NCBI RefSeq assembly: GCF_001467695.1
Contig: NZ_LNYE01000023.1
Location: forward strand, 338,644 to 402,643
DNA length: 64,000 bases
DNA from: Legionella gratiana
GTDB lineage: Bacteria; Pseudomonadota; Gammaproteobacteria; Legionellales; Legionellaceae
Direction: 5' to 3'
Within the stretch, counting starts at the first letter, position 1; the number at the start of each line of letters is the position of its first letter. Below the pieces are notes generated by a model that worked only from the letters and a program-made list of their open reading frames with translations, was not told the origin of the DNA and made no database searches. Of this stretch, positions 26,899 to 35,022 are shown piece by piece. Both the position numbers and the translations under genes were made by a program.

Positions 26899-27264
26899 TG
26901 TACCTCCCTTTAGTTATCTAGGCTTAGCGTCTTTTTATGCAATATGGAAATAAATCATTTTTAGAACAATGTTTTCGTTGGTAATGACGAAAACATATAA
27001 TTTCCAGACTGTTCGTTATGTTAACTCACTGTAAGCTTTAGGAAAAGTGACTTTAGGCAATTTTAGAGCTTATATATTAGTTGAAGGTAAAGAATCAATA
27101 TCCAGGCATAGGATTCCCAAGCCCAATTTCAGCACGTTAGCCTTTCTCATCACGAGGCCAACTGCTGTTTAAGAATGATAAAAATCGCTCACGAGGGTTG
27201 CGAAAAACCAATTTTAAGAAATAAGACTTATATATTCTTAGCGTATCAAAATAGAAAAAGTAGG
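26899..27264. other. Intergenic region with a palindrome and possible decayed coding sequence
   Basis: A perfect inverted repeat, ATGTTTTCGT / ACGAAAACAT (26969-26996, 8-base loop), lies about 70 bases upstream of the minus-strand gene at 26898 and may be an operator. On the minus strand, 27245 to 27095 reads in one frame with a single stop (...FRNPRERFLSFLNSSWPRDEKG, stop, then RAEIGLGNPMPGY), which may be a decayed gene end or a dispersed repeat. Confidence 0.4.
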
Positions 27265-27714
27265 TTAGGGATGCAGTTGGGTAATAATACGATCCAAATG
27301 GTTCGAAAAACTCTGAATTTCTTTTGAACTTAGAGTATCTAGGCCTCCTCGAATTAAACCACTTTCTCTTAGCGATTCATTTAAATGACGCATACTGAGA
27401 ATTTGTTTCATATTGTTGGCAGAATAAAATATGCCACGTGGGTTCAGAGCAAACGCTTGTTTGGTAATAATCTGATCCGCCAAAATAATGTCCGCTGTAA
27501 TGACCAGATCTTGGCTTTGTACCTGAGCGAGAATGTATTTATCGGCCCCATCAAATCCTGATTCAACTTTAACTCTTTTAATAAACGGCGAAGGGGGAAT
27601 AGTTGCTAAGTGGTTTGCGACAATAATTACCAAGATATGGCGTTTCATGGCCGCACGAAATAAAATTTGTTTAATTACCTTTGGACAGGCATCACCATCA
27701 ATCCAAATCTTCAT
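27265..27714 (-). CDS. yaiI: YaiI/YqxD family protein (UPF0178)
   Basis: The 149-residue protein begins MKIWIDGDACPKVIKQILFRAA, the hallmark of the UPF0178 family. It continues with HLATIPPSPFIKRVKVESGFDGADKYI, VITADIILADQII and a final LRESGLIRGG. The conserved Asp residues (D7, D9 and the internal GFDGADKYI and TADI motifs) resemble PIN-like nuclease acidic sites, so a nuclease-type function is suspected, but none is established. Length is normal (about 150). It has a promoter region to itself and no functional neighbours. Confidence 0.92.
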   Translation of the reverse strand: MKIWIDGDACPKVIKQILFRAAMKRHILVIIVANHLATIPPSPFIKRVKVESGFDGADKYILAQVQSQDLVITADIILADQIITKQAFALNPRGIFYSANNMKQILSMRHLNESLRESGLIRGGLDTLSSKEIQSFSNHLDRIITQLHP

Positions 27715-27887
27715 TAATTGTCACTCATCTAAGCCGTTAACAAAATAGTTTTTCCATTCGTTACATTAATAAGTAACTTATGATTTAATTTGAAACATTG
27801 GGTATGTTGATACTTTAGCTTAAATGGTTTGAATAAAGCAAAAGATATTTTTGAGGTTGGTCTTGGCAGGACCAACCCAGAATTTCA

Positions 27888-28934
27888 TTAAAAATGCTCT
27901 AATGTACTTGATTGCATGGGTTCTTTGGAAGTTTCTGTTGACATTTTTTTATGTACTACTGCTTTAAAAAAAGACTGCAATGTGCACGCATGACGGTAGA
28001 TACTTTCTGATACAAAGTGGCTTGGAGTTCCCTCTTGATCTGATTTTAATATATGACCCTTTTCACGTGCTTCCTGGGCTTTCATAAAGGAAACCACACA
28101 TTTATTTGTTGTTGGATTGAGTTCATAAACAGCTGCGTTATGCCAAGGAGTACCGCCGGGAGCATGATCTTCATTAAACCAGATACCAATTTTGTCGGTA
28201 GCTATTGTTTTAGGATGGCATGATAATCGTAGTGCTTCAGGCTCAATTATTGATAGATATTTGCTAAGTGCATCGCTCATTCGTGCTACACCACGAGCAA
28301 TAACTTCAGCTTCCTTTTTAACTCTTGATTTTGATTTACTCGGATAGCCCATACTGAGTTCAGTTGTAAAAAATTGAATTTGGCCTCTGTATAAATTAAG
28401 GCTATTTATATCCTGATCAGTTTTAGGTTTTGAAATTCTTTGTCTGAAGCTTGTTTCACTTTCTGCGTATTTATTTAAATCAACAGTACCTGCTAAGTTA
28501 ATAATTTTAATGTTTTTTAAATCGTTTTTTTCTATCATTTCATTTAATTTTGATAGATAATTTTCTCGTTTTTCTTGAGTATGAATATCAGGAAATACTT
28601 CTGCAAATGCAAATCCGTCTGAATAGATTACCATTTCGGCTCCAGGGCCATAAACGTCACCTATTTTCTTACAGATATTATTTAAGTGTTGTAAGGAGAC
28701 TAATTCGGCCATATCAGGCGTATCGCCTAAAGTTTTCCCTCGTACTGGTGCTTTTTCTGGAAAGGCGGGTGCCACAAGTCGAATTTTTTTGCCTTGAAGT
28801 ACCATACTTTCTACTTTATTTATGATCGACTCTGAAAATTCCGTGACTGCGTGACTTTCTTTTTCGTAGTCAGGAATTTTTCGATGTTCGGCTAATATAT
28901 TCAAAATCTGAGTTGTCAGGGGGTGTGGCATCAT
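27888..28934 (-). CDS. Isonitrile synthase homologue (PvcA/Dit1 family)
   Basis: Enzymes of this family convert the amino group of Tyr or Trp to an isonitrile using ribulose-5-phosphate. The 348-residue protein has the defining signature at residues 54-75, APAFPEKAP followed by KTLGDTPDMAE, then MVIYSDGFAF (residues 101-110). Later come a basic region (RGVARMSDALSKYL) and LRLSCHP in the C-terminal half. Length fits PvcA (about 320-350). No pvcB-type Fe(II)/2-oxoglutarate oxygenase or other tailoring gene lies beside it; the neighbours are yaiI and a subtilase. So the product may be a free isonitrile or the partner is elsewhere. Activity and substrate are inferred. Confidence 0.85.
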   Translation of the reverse strand: MMPHPLTTQILNILAEHRKIPDYEKESHAVTEFSESIINKVESMVLQGKKIRLVAPAFPEKAPVRGKTLGDTPDMAELVSLQHLNNICKKIGDVYGPGAEMVIYSDGFAFAEVFPDIHTQEKRENYLSKLNEMIEKNDLKNIKIINLAGTVDLNKYAESETSFRQRISKPKTDQDINSLNLYRGQIQFFTTELSMGYPSKSKSRVKKEAEVIARGVARMSDALSKYLSIIEPEALRLSCHPKTIATDKIGIWFNEDHAPGGTPWHNAAVYELNPTTNKCVVSFMKAQEAREKGHILKSDQEGTPSHFVSESIYRHACTLQSFFKAVVHKKMSTETSKEPMQSSTLEHF

Positions 28935-29201
28935 AATACTCCAATATACTTTAGTCTTTATCTACTTAATCTCCTGACTTTGTTTAATTATAAAATTTCA
29001 ATTAATCAAAAATATTTCATATAGATTAAATAGTGAGCTTGTATGATATATTCTAAACATTAAGGAAATATTAAGATCGATCCAATATGATTCATTTGGT
29101 ATGATAGATTTTCATGTTGATTAAAATAAATTCTTTTTGATTGCAAATAATAAGTGAGGTATAAGTTATCTGTATAATTTTGGTTGACGCTCTAATGATT
29201 A

Positions 29202-31013
29202 TTAGGTTTTTTCTTTTTTTGCTGGTGGAACTACGATGGCAAAAGGTTCATTAAAACTGCCTTCTATGGTTTTGTTTAATAACCTAACTCGTATCAAAAC
29301 TTCTGTAGTTTGGCTATCCTCGGAACATTCTATGTCATACAGGGCACGTTTACAATTTGCAACCTGATGAACTGTATCTATAGGGCTACTGTCTTTATCA
29401 ATCACTTTTTGATTTTTCAGATCAAAAACGGTTAATTCTAAGTGACTGAGTTTCCACTCCGATCCTTCAGGAGTGTATCCCACTCGTCGTTCATGTACTA
29501 AAGTAACTTTTTGTCCCCTAGTAAGTGTGGTACGGTATTCCCATATTGGATTTTTTACAGTCAGCTCACCTTCTACAATATTTTTTCTTTGTTTAAACGC
29601 TTTTTCCATGTTGAGGTAACCCCAGCCATAAGTTCTATTCCAGGCTGAGCCCATGATTTTAGAATGTCTGGAGTCTTCAGTACCTGCATCAGTCCAAGTA
29701 TCAGCACTATTAATAAGTAATGCTTTAATTGCCATAGGATTTTGAATTCCGGCATCTTGTACTAATAGTGCTGAAGCACCTACATGTGGAGCTGCCGAGC
29801 TGGTTCCACCCATAAGACGATAGCCATCTTTGTAGTTCATCGCATTGGAATAAATAAAACCATAAACTTTGGGATCAGGAGCACAAGTCATAGTATCATG
29901 ACCTGGAGCAGTTAAATCAGGTTTGCGCCTACCAAAAGGGGTAGGTCCTCGACTGCTGGTATTCCTAATACGGTGCTTTTGTCTCTCTGCAGATTTAGCC
30001 ACAGTATTATTTTCAGTGACAAGTGTATTCATATTGGCTATGGTCAGCCCATTATAATTGTCACCTGGCACAGTCAGCGTGGAAGCATAAGGAACTTGTT
30101 GTGTTGCTTCTATATATCCAGCATTCCCGGCTGATTTTACCCAGAGAATTTTTTGAGTATTAACTATGTAGTCTATCACTTTTGCAAGCCCACTCCATTC
30201 AGGGCACGCAGGACAATTTAAATCTAATCTACCGTTTCCCATACTGTAATTGATGAGGGTAGGTTTTACTTCAGCACGATTCAACATCCAATCTAAGGTT
30301 TCCATAGTGAGTAGAATACTTGTAGGATCTGCTGTTTCTTCTCCGGCTAATCCAGAAATAATAGTCGATGCTCCATAAGCCATACCTTTGTATTTTTCAT
30401 TGGTGCTCGCATAAATACAAGCTACGCCAGTTGCATGAGGTTCTTTTACACCATTAATATGATTAGAATATCCTGAGCCTACATCTTGACGTACAATTAA
30501 CCTTTTATTAGATAAGGCAAGATGTAAAGGATCTACTCCGGTATCGATGATACCAATAACTCCTTTTTGACCTGTATAACCATTAGCCCACCAATTTTCT
30601 GCATGAGGATAAAAAGTTGAAGGTACCAGTTTTAAAGCTTGGGCAGTAATATCTAATTCGACTTCAGCTGATTTATGTGAAGAGATTTGCGCTGCAGCAT
30701 CAAAATTAGCAATTTGATCGAGCAAATTACGATCCTTAGGAAGTTGTATTGCCACAGCAGGCATGAAACCTAAATCTTGTACATGTACTCCCTGAATTTT
30801 TTTTATTTCATCAATAAATGATTCTTTTTCTGAGAGATGATGCAAAAACACGATAAGTGATAAAGAATGCTTTATTTCTAATTTTTTGGTGTGTTTGACA
30901 GTATCGAGAACATCAACATCAATTATTGCTTTTGCAAAAAGAATGGGATTTACGGCAAATAAAAAGATCGTTATGTAAAATCTTCTGAGTATGTACTGCA
31001 TGCAGAGCCTCAT
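29202..31013 (-). CDS. Secreted subtilisin-like serine peptidase (S8)
   Basis: A 603-residue protein with an N-terminal signal peptide (hydrophobic core RRFYITIFLFAVNPILFAKA), then a propeptide-like region (about 30-130) resembling inhibitor I9. The S8 triad is complete: Asp near residue 157 in IGIIDTGVDPLH, His near 193 in EPHATGVACIYA, and Ser near 404 in GGTSSAAPHVG, with the oxyanion Asn in SAGNAGYI. A C-terminal beta-type domain (about 480-590) follows. It should act outside the inner membrane. The gene is monocistronic; two palindromes (31015-31027 and 31093-31107) sit at and upstream of its start. ATG 31013 and an internal ATG four codons later are both possible starts. Confidence 0.93.
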   Translation of the reverse strand: MRLCMQYILRRFYITIFLFAVNPILFAKAIIDVDVLDTVKHTKKLEIKHSLSLIVFLHHLSEKESFIDEIKKIQGVHVQDLGFMPAVAIQLPKDRNLLDQIANFDAAAQISSHKSAEVELDITAQALKLVPSTFYPHAENWWANGYTGQKGVIGIIDTGVDPLHLALSNKRLIVRQDVGSGYSNHINGVKEPHATGVACIYASTNEKYKGMAYGASTIISGLAGEETADPTSILLTMETLDWMLNRAEVKPTLINYSMGNGRLDLNCPACPEWSGLAKVIDYIVNTQKILWVKSAGNAGYIEATQQVPYASTLTVPGDNYNGLTIANMNTLVTENNTVAKSAERQKHRIRNTSSRGPTPFGRRKPDLTAPGHDTMTCAPDPKVYGFIYSNAMNYKDGYRLMGGTSSAAPHVGASALLVQDAGIQNPMAIKALLINSADTWTDAGTEDSRHSKIMGSAWNRTYGWGYLNMEKAFKQRKNIVEGELTVKNPIWEYRTTLTRGQKVTLVHERRVGYTPEGSEWKLSHLELTVFDLKNQKVIDKDSSPIDTVHQVANCKRALYDIECSEDSQTTEVLIRVRLLNKTIEGSFNEPFAIVVPPAKKEKT

Positions 31014-31092
31014 ATTTAGATTCTAAACTGAATGAATTTTTTATTTATTCGAGAGTAAAATAATCCTTACCGTCTCTAACAATCTCCTACAA

Positions 31093-31107
31093 TTAGAATG
31101 ATTCTAA
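31093..31107. promoter_or_regulatory. Palindrome TTAGAATGATTCTAA upstream of the subtilase
   Basis: A perfect 7-1-7 palindrome 80 bases upstream of the minus-strand start at 31013. A second, shorter palindrome with the same TTAGA half-site (TTTAGATTCTAAA, 31015-31027) covers the subtilase start region. Two related sites suggest a repressor, which is not identified. Confidence 0.35.
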
Positions 31108-31151
31108 AGCAAGTGTTTGAAAGATAAAAGCTATTCTTTACATTTAAACCT

Positions 31152-31392
31152 TCAGCAAAAATTTCCCCAGTAATCAACAGATAATAAATCAGGTTCTAAA
31201 CGAATAAATTTTAAATTCCAATCCAATTGCGTCAATTGAGACAACGGCATCATTTAAAATAGATAATAGGGCATATGAGCATAATAATGTTCACGATCTG
31301 AGTTGCAAGATATCATCCAATTTTTGGAGTAAAAAAATCAATTTACTTTGGAGCTTGTAATTTATTGTTCCGTAAGAGTAAACTTGGGCCAT
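31152..31392 (-). pseudogene. Possible degenerate coding remnant
   Basis: Read on the minus strand, one frame gives MAQVYSYGTINYKLQ...LQKLDDILQLRS from 31392 and stops at 31291. A one-base shift continues as SDREHYYAHMPYYLF, stop, MMPLSQLTQLDWNLKF and ends DLLSVDYWGNFC at 31152. The pieces look like a single helical protein broken by one frameshift and one stop. No family is recognised and chance cannot be excluded. Confidence 0.3.
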
Positions 31393-31621
31393 AAATGCGG
31401 TATGGGAATGATTTTTTATCTATAAATTTAATAAAAAACAATAGGTTGAAGAGCAATTGCCATCTAGAAATACACCCATTATGCCGTAGTGACTTTAACC
31501 AAAGAGATATCTTTTTTTAGATCACTATGTATCAGATCTATTGACGATGTCATAATTATATGCAATATAGGTATTTAATTTTCAATTATTAAGAACATGT
31601 ATTTTTCAAGGGTCGTTTGTT

Positions 31622-33145
31622 ATGGGTAAACATGCCAAAATTTCATTATTTAGTGCAACAGCTCTTTCTGCTACTGCTATGGTTGGATCAGGATGGCTTT
31701 TTAGCGCTCAATTAAACGCTAAAATTGCAGGAAATTATTCTTTTGTTGCGTGGATTTTGGCGGCATTATTAGTGATGGCGGTTGGGTTATGCCTTGCACA
31801 AGTTGCATCAATTTATCCGGTTCGAGGAGCAACTGCTCGTTCTAGTGCGTTGTCACACAATAATATTTTTGGTATGCCTTTTGCCTTTGCCAATTGGTTT
31901 GGATTGATGGTAACTATTGGTACAGAAGCTCAAGCGACTACGCAATATTTAGCTGCTGCAATTAAAAGCGATGTTTTGATGACGGAACACTCATTGACTC
32001 TTTGCGGTAAACTGTTTGCATTGAGTATCTTAGTAGTTTATTTATTAATCAATTACTTTGGTATTAAGTTACTCGCTAAAATAAATAATACGGTTACAGT
32101 AATTAAAATTCTTAGCCCAATTTTTACTATTATTGTTTTTTTAATTATGCGTTTCGACACGAGCAATTTTAGTTTAGATACAAGTTCTCAATATGGTGTG
32201 GGCTCAGCAGTTACTGCAATCATTTCGGCAGGCTTAATTTATTCTTATAATGGATTTCAATTAGCTGTGGCTTTTGCGAGTGAAATAGAGAATCCAAAAC
32301 GGAATATTCCTTTATCAATCATTCTTTCAATTGTTATTGTGATGTGTGTTTATATGCTATTGCAATTATCGTTTATGGGGGCGGTGCCTCACGATATGTT
32401 AGCTAGTGGTTGGAGTAGTCTGAATTTTCATTCACCTTTAATTAATTTAGCAATGTTACTAGGCGTCAATTTTTTAGCAATGATTCTGATCGCTGATAGT
32501 ATTGTGAGTCCATCAGGGACAGGATATTCTTATTTAGGTGGGGCCTCGCGAATGTTCTATGCTATGGCCAAAGAAGGGCAAATGCCAAAAAGAACTATTA
32601 CTAAATTACATCCTCGATATAATCTGTGTCGTCGCTCGTTATTGATTAATTTTACGTTGACTGCAATATTTCTTTGGAATTCAGATAGTTGGGCTTCATT
32701 AATGGTCATTGTTACTGGTTATCATTTAATTGGCTATATGGCTGCACCAATTAGTATGGGAGCTATCAAGCCCAACACCAGAATATTTGGGATTATTATC
32801 TTTTGTGTACTTGGTTTGATGATGAGTACTCTGCCTGCTGGTGATTTCCTAAAGATGAACTTATCCATCTCAATTTTGATGATAATTTACGGAATAATAC
32901 AGATCACAAGGAGAATGAAAGTAACGACATTATTAGTATTATCAACACCTTTTCTGACTTATTTGTGGTTAATTTATTTTTATCAAAATATTTATTATAT
33001 CTTAATAATGTCCTCTCTTTTTTATGCGTTGATCACCCATAAAGAATACGTCAAATTATGCAAGGAAACTCAATTTATTGCTGACGATGATGATGTTGTG
33101 GTGAAAGCAAATCAAGGATCAACGATCATCTCAACAAGTACTTAA
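31622..33145 (+). CDS. APC-superfamily amino acid permease
   Basis: A 507-residue, roughly 12-helix transporter. The helix-1 signature is ATAMVGSGWLFSAQLNA (the unwound GSG binding site). FAFANWFGLM, FEIENPKRNIP-like sequence (here ASEIENPKRNIPLS) and a GGASRMFYAMAKEG motif before helix 9 are all typical of basic or polar amino-acid permeases of the APC family. It should import an amino acid with protons or exchange it. It is monocistronic and convergent with a periplasmic amino-acid-binding-like protein, so no shared operon. Amino acids are the main carbon source of Legionella, which fits the presence of many such permeases. Confidence 0.88.
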   Translation: MGKHAKISLFSATALSATAMVGSGWLFSAQLNAKIAGNYSFVAWILAALLVMAVGLCLAQVASIYPVRGATARSSALSHNNIFGMPFAFANWFGLMVTIGTEAQATTQYLAAAIKSDVLMTEHSLTLCGKLFALSILVVYLLINYFGIKLLAKINNTVTVIKILSPIFTIIVFLIMRFDTSNFSLDTSSQYGVGSAVTAIISAGLIYSYNGFQLAVAFASEIENPKRNIPLSIILSIVIVMCVYMLLQLSFMGAVPHDMLASGWSSLNFHSPLINLAMLLGVNFLAMILIADSIVSPSGTGYSYLGGASRMFYAMAKEGQMPKRTITKLHPRYNLCRRSLLINFTLTAIFLWNSDSWASLMVIVTGYHLIGYMAAPISMGAIKPNTRIFGIIIFCVLGLMMSTLPAGDFLKMNLSISILMIIYGIIQITRRMKVTTLLVLSTPFLTYLWLIYFYQNIYYILIMSSLFYALITHKEYVKLCKETQFIADDDDVVVKANQGSTIISTST

Positions 33146-33186
33146 CTTAACCTGGGTTACGGAAGGAATTATATAAGATCTATTAT

Positions 33187-33205
33187 GCTTCGGATAAGCC
33201 GAAGC
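33187..33205. terminator. Hairpin between convergent genes
   Basis: GCTTCGG and CCGAAGC form a perfect 7-bp stem with an ATAAG loop between the APC permease and the solute-binding protein gene. It lacks a T-run on either side, so its role as a terminator is uncertain. Confidence 0.4.
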
Positions 33206-33237
33206 ACGTAGGTGATGAGGACTAAATTGTCGATGCT

Positions 33238-33990
33238 CTAAAACTGTAAGATGTACTTATTGTAATTTCTAATATATTGGGGTGAGAATTCGTATTGTAA
33301 TAAAGCGTGATTAACTAATTGTAATAATGTAAGGTCATTTGGCTTCACCGCGATTCCCAAACCATAGCCATATAATATTGGTCTGCCTATTGTTTGCACT
33401 TCACCTGATGAATTGGCTGCCCAATAAAGCGCAGAAGGATTATCCATAATTACAAAATCAATTTTTTCATTCTGCAATGCTTCTAACATCTCTTCGGTAC
33501 TATGAACGCCATAAAACGGAACAATAGTTGCACCTTTTATGTTCATTTCGTTAATTTCATTTTCAAAGATAGAGTCTCCATCCACCCCAATCCGTTTGTT
33601 ATTTAAAAGATCTAAACGCAGTGGTTGATCCGCATATTTATGGTTTGTAAGAAATCTGGAATAGCTTAACAAATAGGGGTTACTGAAATTAACTAAGCGC
33701 AAACGATCCGGAGTGATAGAAATTGCATTGATCGCTATATCAATCTCTTGTCTATTTATTGCTGGGAGCATTTCTTTGAATTTCATGGCATGAAAAGTGC
33801 AAGTACGACGCATAATTTTACAAAGGTCAGCTGCCATTTCGATATCAAAACCAAAGAGCTCATTATTTGCTCCTTGCATGACGAAAGGAGGATAAAAGCG
33901 TCCTATCCCCACTTTCAAAGGTTGATCTTGTGCATAAACAGTGGCAGTAAAGCAAAAGAAAAAAAACAACAAACCTTTAAAAAATTTCAT
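33238..33990 (-). CDS. Periplasmic amino-acid-binding protein (SBP family 3)
   Basis: A 250-residue extracellular solute-binding protein with a clear signal peptide (MKFFKGLLFFFFCFTATVYA, cleavage after VYA). The mature protein starts QDQPLKVGIGRFYPPFVM, then FGFDIEMAADLCKIM, the family signature near the ligand-binding cleft. MLPAINRQEIDIAINAISITPDR and NKRIGVDGDSIFE continue the two-lobe fold. It should bind a polar amino acid for an ABC importer, but no permease or ATPase gene is adjacent. It could therefore act with an ABC system encoded elsewhere or as a sensor. The ATG at 33990 is the only start that keeps the signal peptide. Confidence 0.87.
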   Translation of the reverse strand: MKFFKGLLFFFFCFTATVYAQDQPLKVGIGRFYPPFVMQGANNELFGFDIEMAADLCKIMRRTCTFHAMKFKEMLPAINRQEIDIAINAISITPDRLRLVNFSNPYLLSYSRFLTNHKYADQPLRLDLLNNKRIGVDGDSIFENEINEMNIKGATIVPFYGVHSTEEMLEALQNEKIDFVIMDNPSALYWAANSSGEVQTIGRPILYGYGLGIAVKPNDLTLLQLVNHALLQYEFSPQYIRNYNKYILQF

Positions 33991-34076
33991 GAGTACCTTC
34001 TATTTAAGTATCTATATTTAAAATAATAAATTAAATCAAAAAAAATGACATCGTCCAATTCTATAATTTAGGATAA

Positions 34077-34343
34077 TTATTCAGGAGTATAGCCTGCTGG
34101 TTTTTCCGAGCCTTCGCCGAAAAAGTATTTTTGCATTTCTTCTTTTAAAAAGTCCCGTGCTTTGGCTTCCATTAAGTTCAAGCGATATTCATTAATGAGC
34201 ATGGTTTGATGATTTAACCACATATTCCAGGCTTGTTTTGATACTTCATTATAAATTCGTTCTCCTAATGATCCTGGGAATGGTGGTTTTAGCATGCCTT
34301 CGGCATCTTGTTTTAGTTTACAACAATGTACTGTTCTGGTCAT
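34077..34343 (-). CDS. yggX: Fe(2+)-trafficking / oxidative-damage protection protein
   Basis: YggX protects Fe-S clusters and helps iron handling. Starting at ATG 34343 gives the family-typical [23 protein letters not shown] (88 residues), with GAGG just upstream; the longer frame from 34361 adds six residues not seen in the family. The conserved features are the N-terminal Cys pair, [35 protein letters not shown] and a C-terminal FGEG. mutY, the usual partner, is not next to it. It precedes (on the minus strand) no operon partner. Confidence 0.95.
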   Translation of the reverse strand: MTRTVHCCKLKQDAEGMLKPPFPGSLGERIYNEVSKQAWNMWLNHQTMLINEYRLNLMEAKARDFLKEEMQKYFFGEGSEKPAGYTPE

Positions 34344-34419
34344 ATTTGCCTCATAGTTCATAACACCGCTATAGTTTACGTGTTATTTGGCAAATTTGTA
34401 CTTAAAATCGCTTATTTTT

Positions 34420-34977
34420 TTAGTCAGAACGATGTTTGGCTTGAGCTAATAAAATATGTTGCGAAAGAATTTGCTCTTGTTCAGTTGTTAATTCATTAAA
34501 CGATACTGCGGTACGGTAATTATGTTCATTCTGATATTGACTGTAAACTACAGTACTTTCAACAATGATGGGTATCATTTTGGGTTTGGTATAAATGACT
34601 AACTTTAAAAGCGTTTTCTCTTTAATCAGATCAGGAGTTTTAAATGCCATTCCACCTAAACTTATATTAACTTTGCGTAGATGAATAGTATTTGTCATGA
34701 GCATTTGTCTCGATAAATAATCGATTTTTGCATTAAGTAGATTAAGATAATGAGCTATGGTTGGCTCTTTGAGTGCTATAACTTGGGTTAACTCGGCCAT
34801 TTCATAATCAATTTCTTGAAAATAATGAGCCGCTTCTAAATACCGTTGCCCGTTTTTTCCTAAGAGTTGCTCCACAACCGCTCGATCAGGACATAATTCC
34901 CCCGGTTCTATAATTTGGTAATTAAAGTAGATGTGATCTTCTACCCGGAAATGTTGACGTCTTTCATGTATAGGCAT
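34420..34977 (-). CDS. PilZ-domain protein, putative c-di-GMP receptor
   Basis: The 185-residue protein begins with RRQHFR (R7-x-x-x-R11), and later has NISLGGMAFKTP (the N/DxSxxG half). Together these are the two c-di-GMP-binding motifs of a PilZ domain. Between them lies a long helical insertion (about residues 25-95, with AHYFQEIDYEMAEL). So the RxxxR and NxSxxG motifs are separated by far more than in a minimal PilZ domain (about 30 residues). It probably acts as a c-di-GMP effector in the cytoplasm. Its neighbours do not name a target. Binding is inferred from motifs alone. Confidence 0.75.
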   Translation of the reverse strand: MPIHERRQHFRVEDHIYFNYQIIEPGELCPDRAVVEQLLGKNGQRYLEAAHYFQEIDYEMAELTQVIALKEPTIAHYLNLLNAKIDYLSRQMLMTNTIHLRKVNISLGGMAFKTPDLIKEKTLLKLVIYTKPKMIPIIVESTVVYSQYQNEHNYRTAVSFNELTTEQEQILSQHILLAQAKHRSD

Positions 34978-35022
34978 AATAGCTCCATTTACTACCTTAG
35001 TGAAAAAATTAATTCATCTGAC

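Larger units (their letters stand above)
31014..31621. other. 608-base intergenic region with operator-like palindromes and a decayed ORF
   Basis: TTTAGATTCTAAA (31015-31027) and TTAGAATGATTCTAA (31093-31107) share the half-site TTAGA with different spacers and flank the likely subtilase promoter. Minus-strand 31152-31392 carries a possible pseudogene. The remainder, up to the permease start, shows no recognisable gene. Confidence 0.5.
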
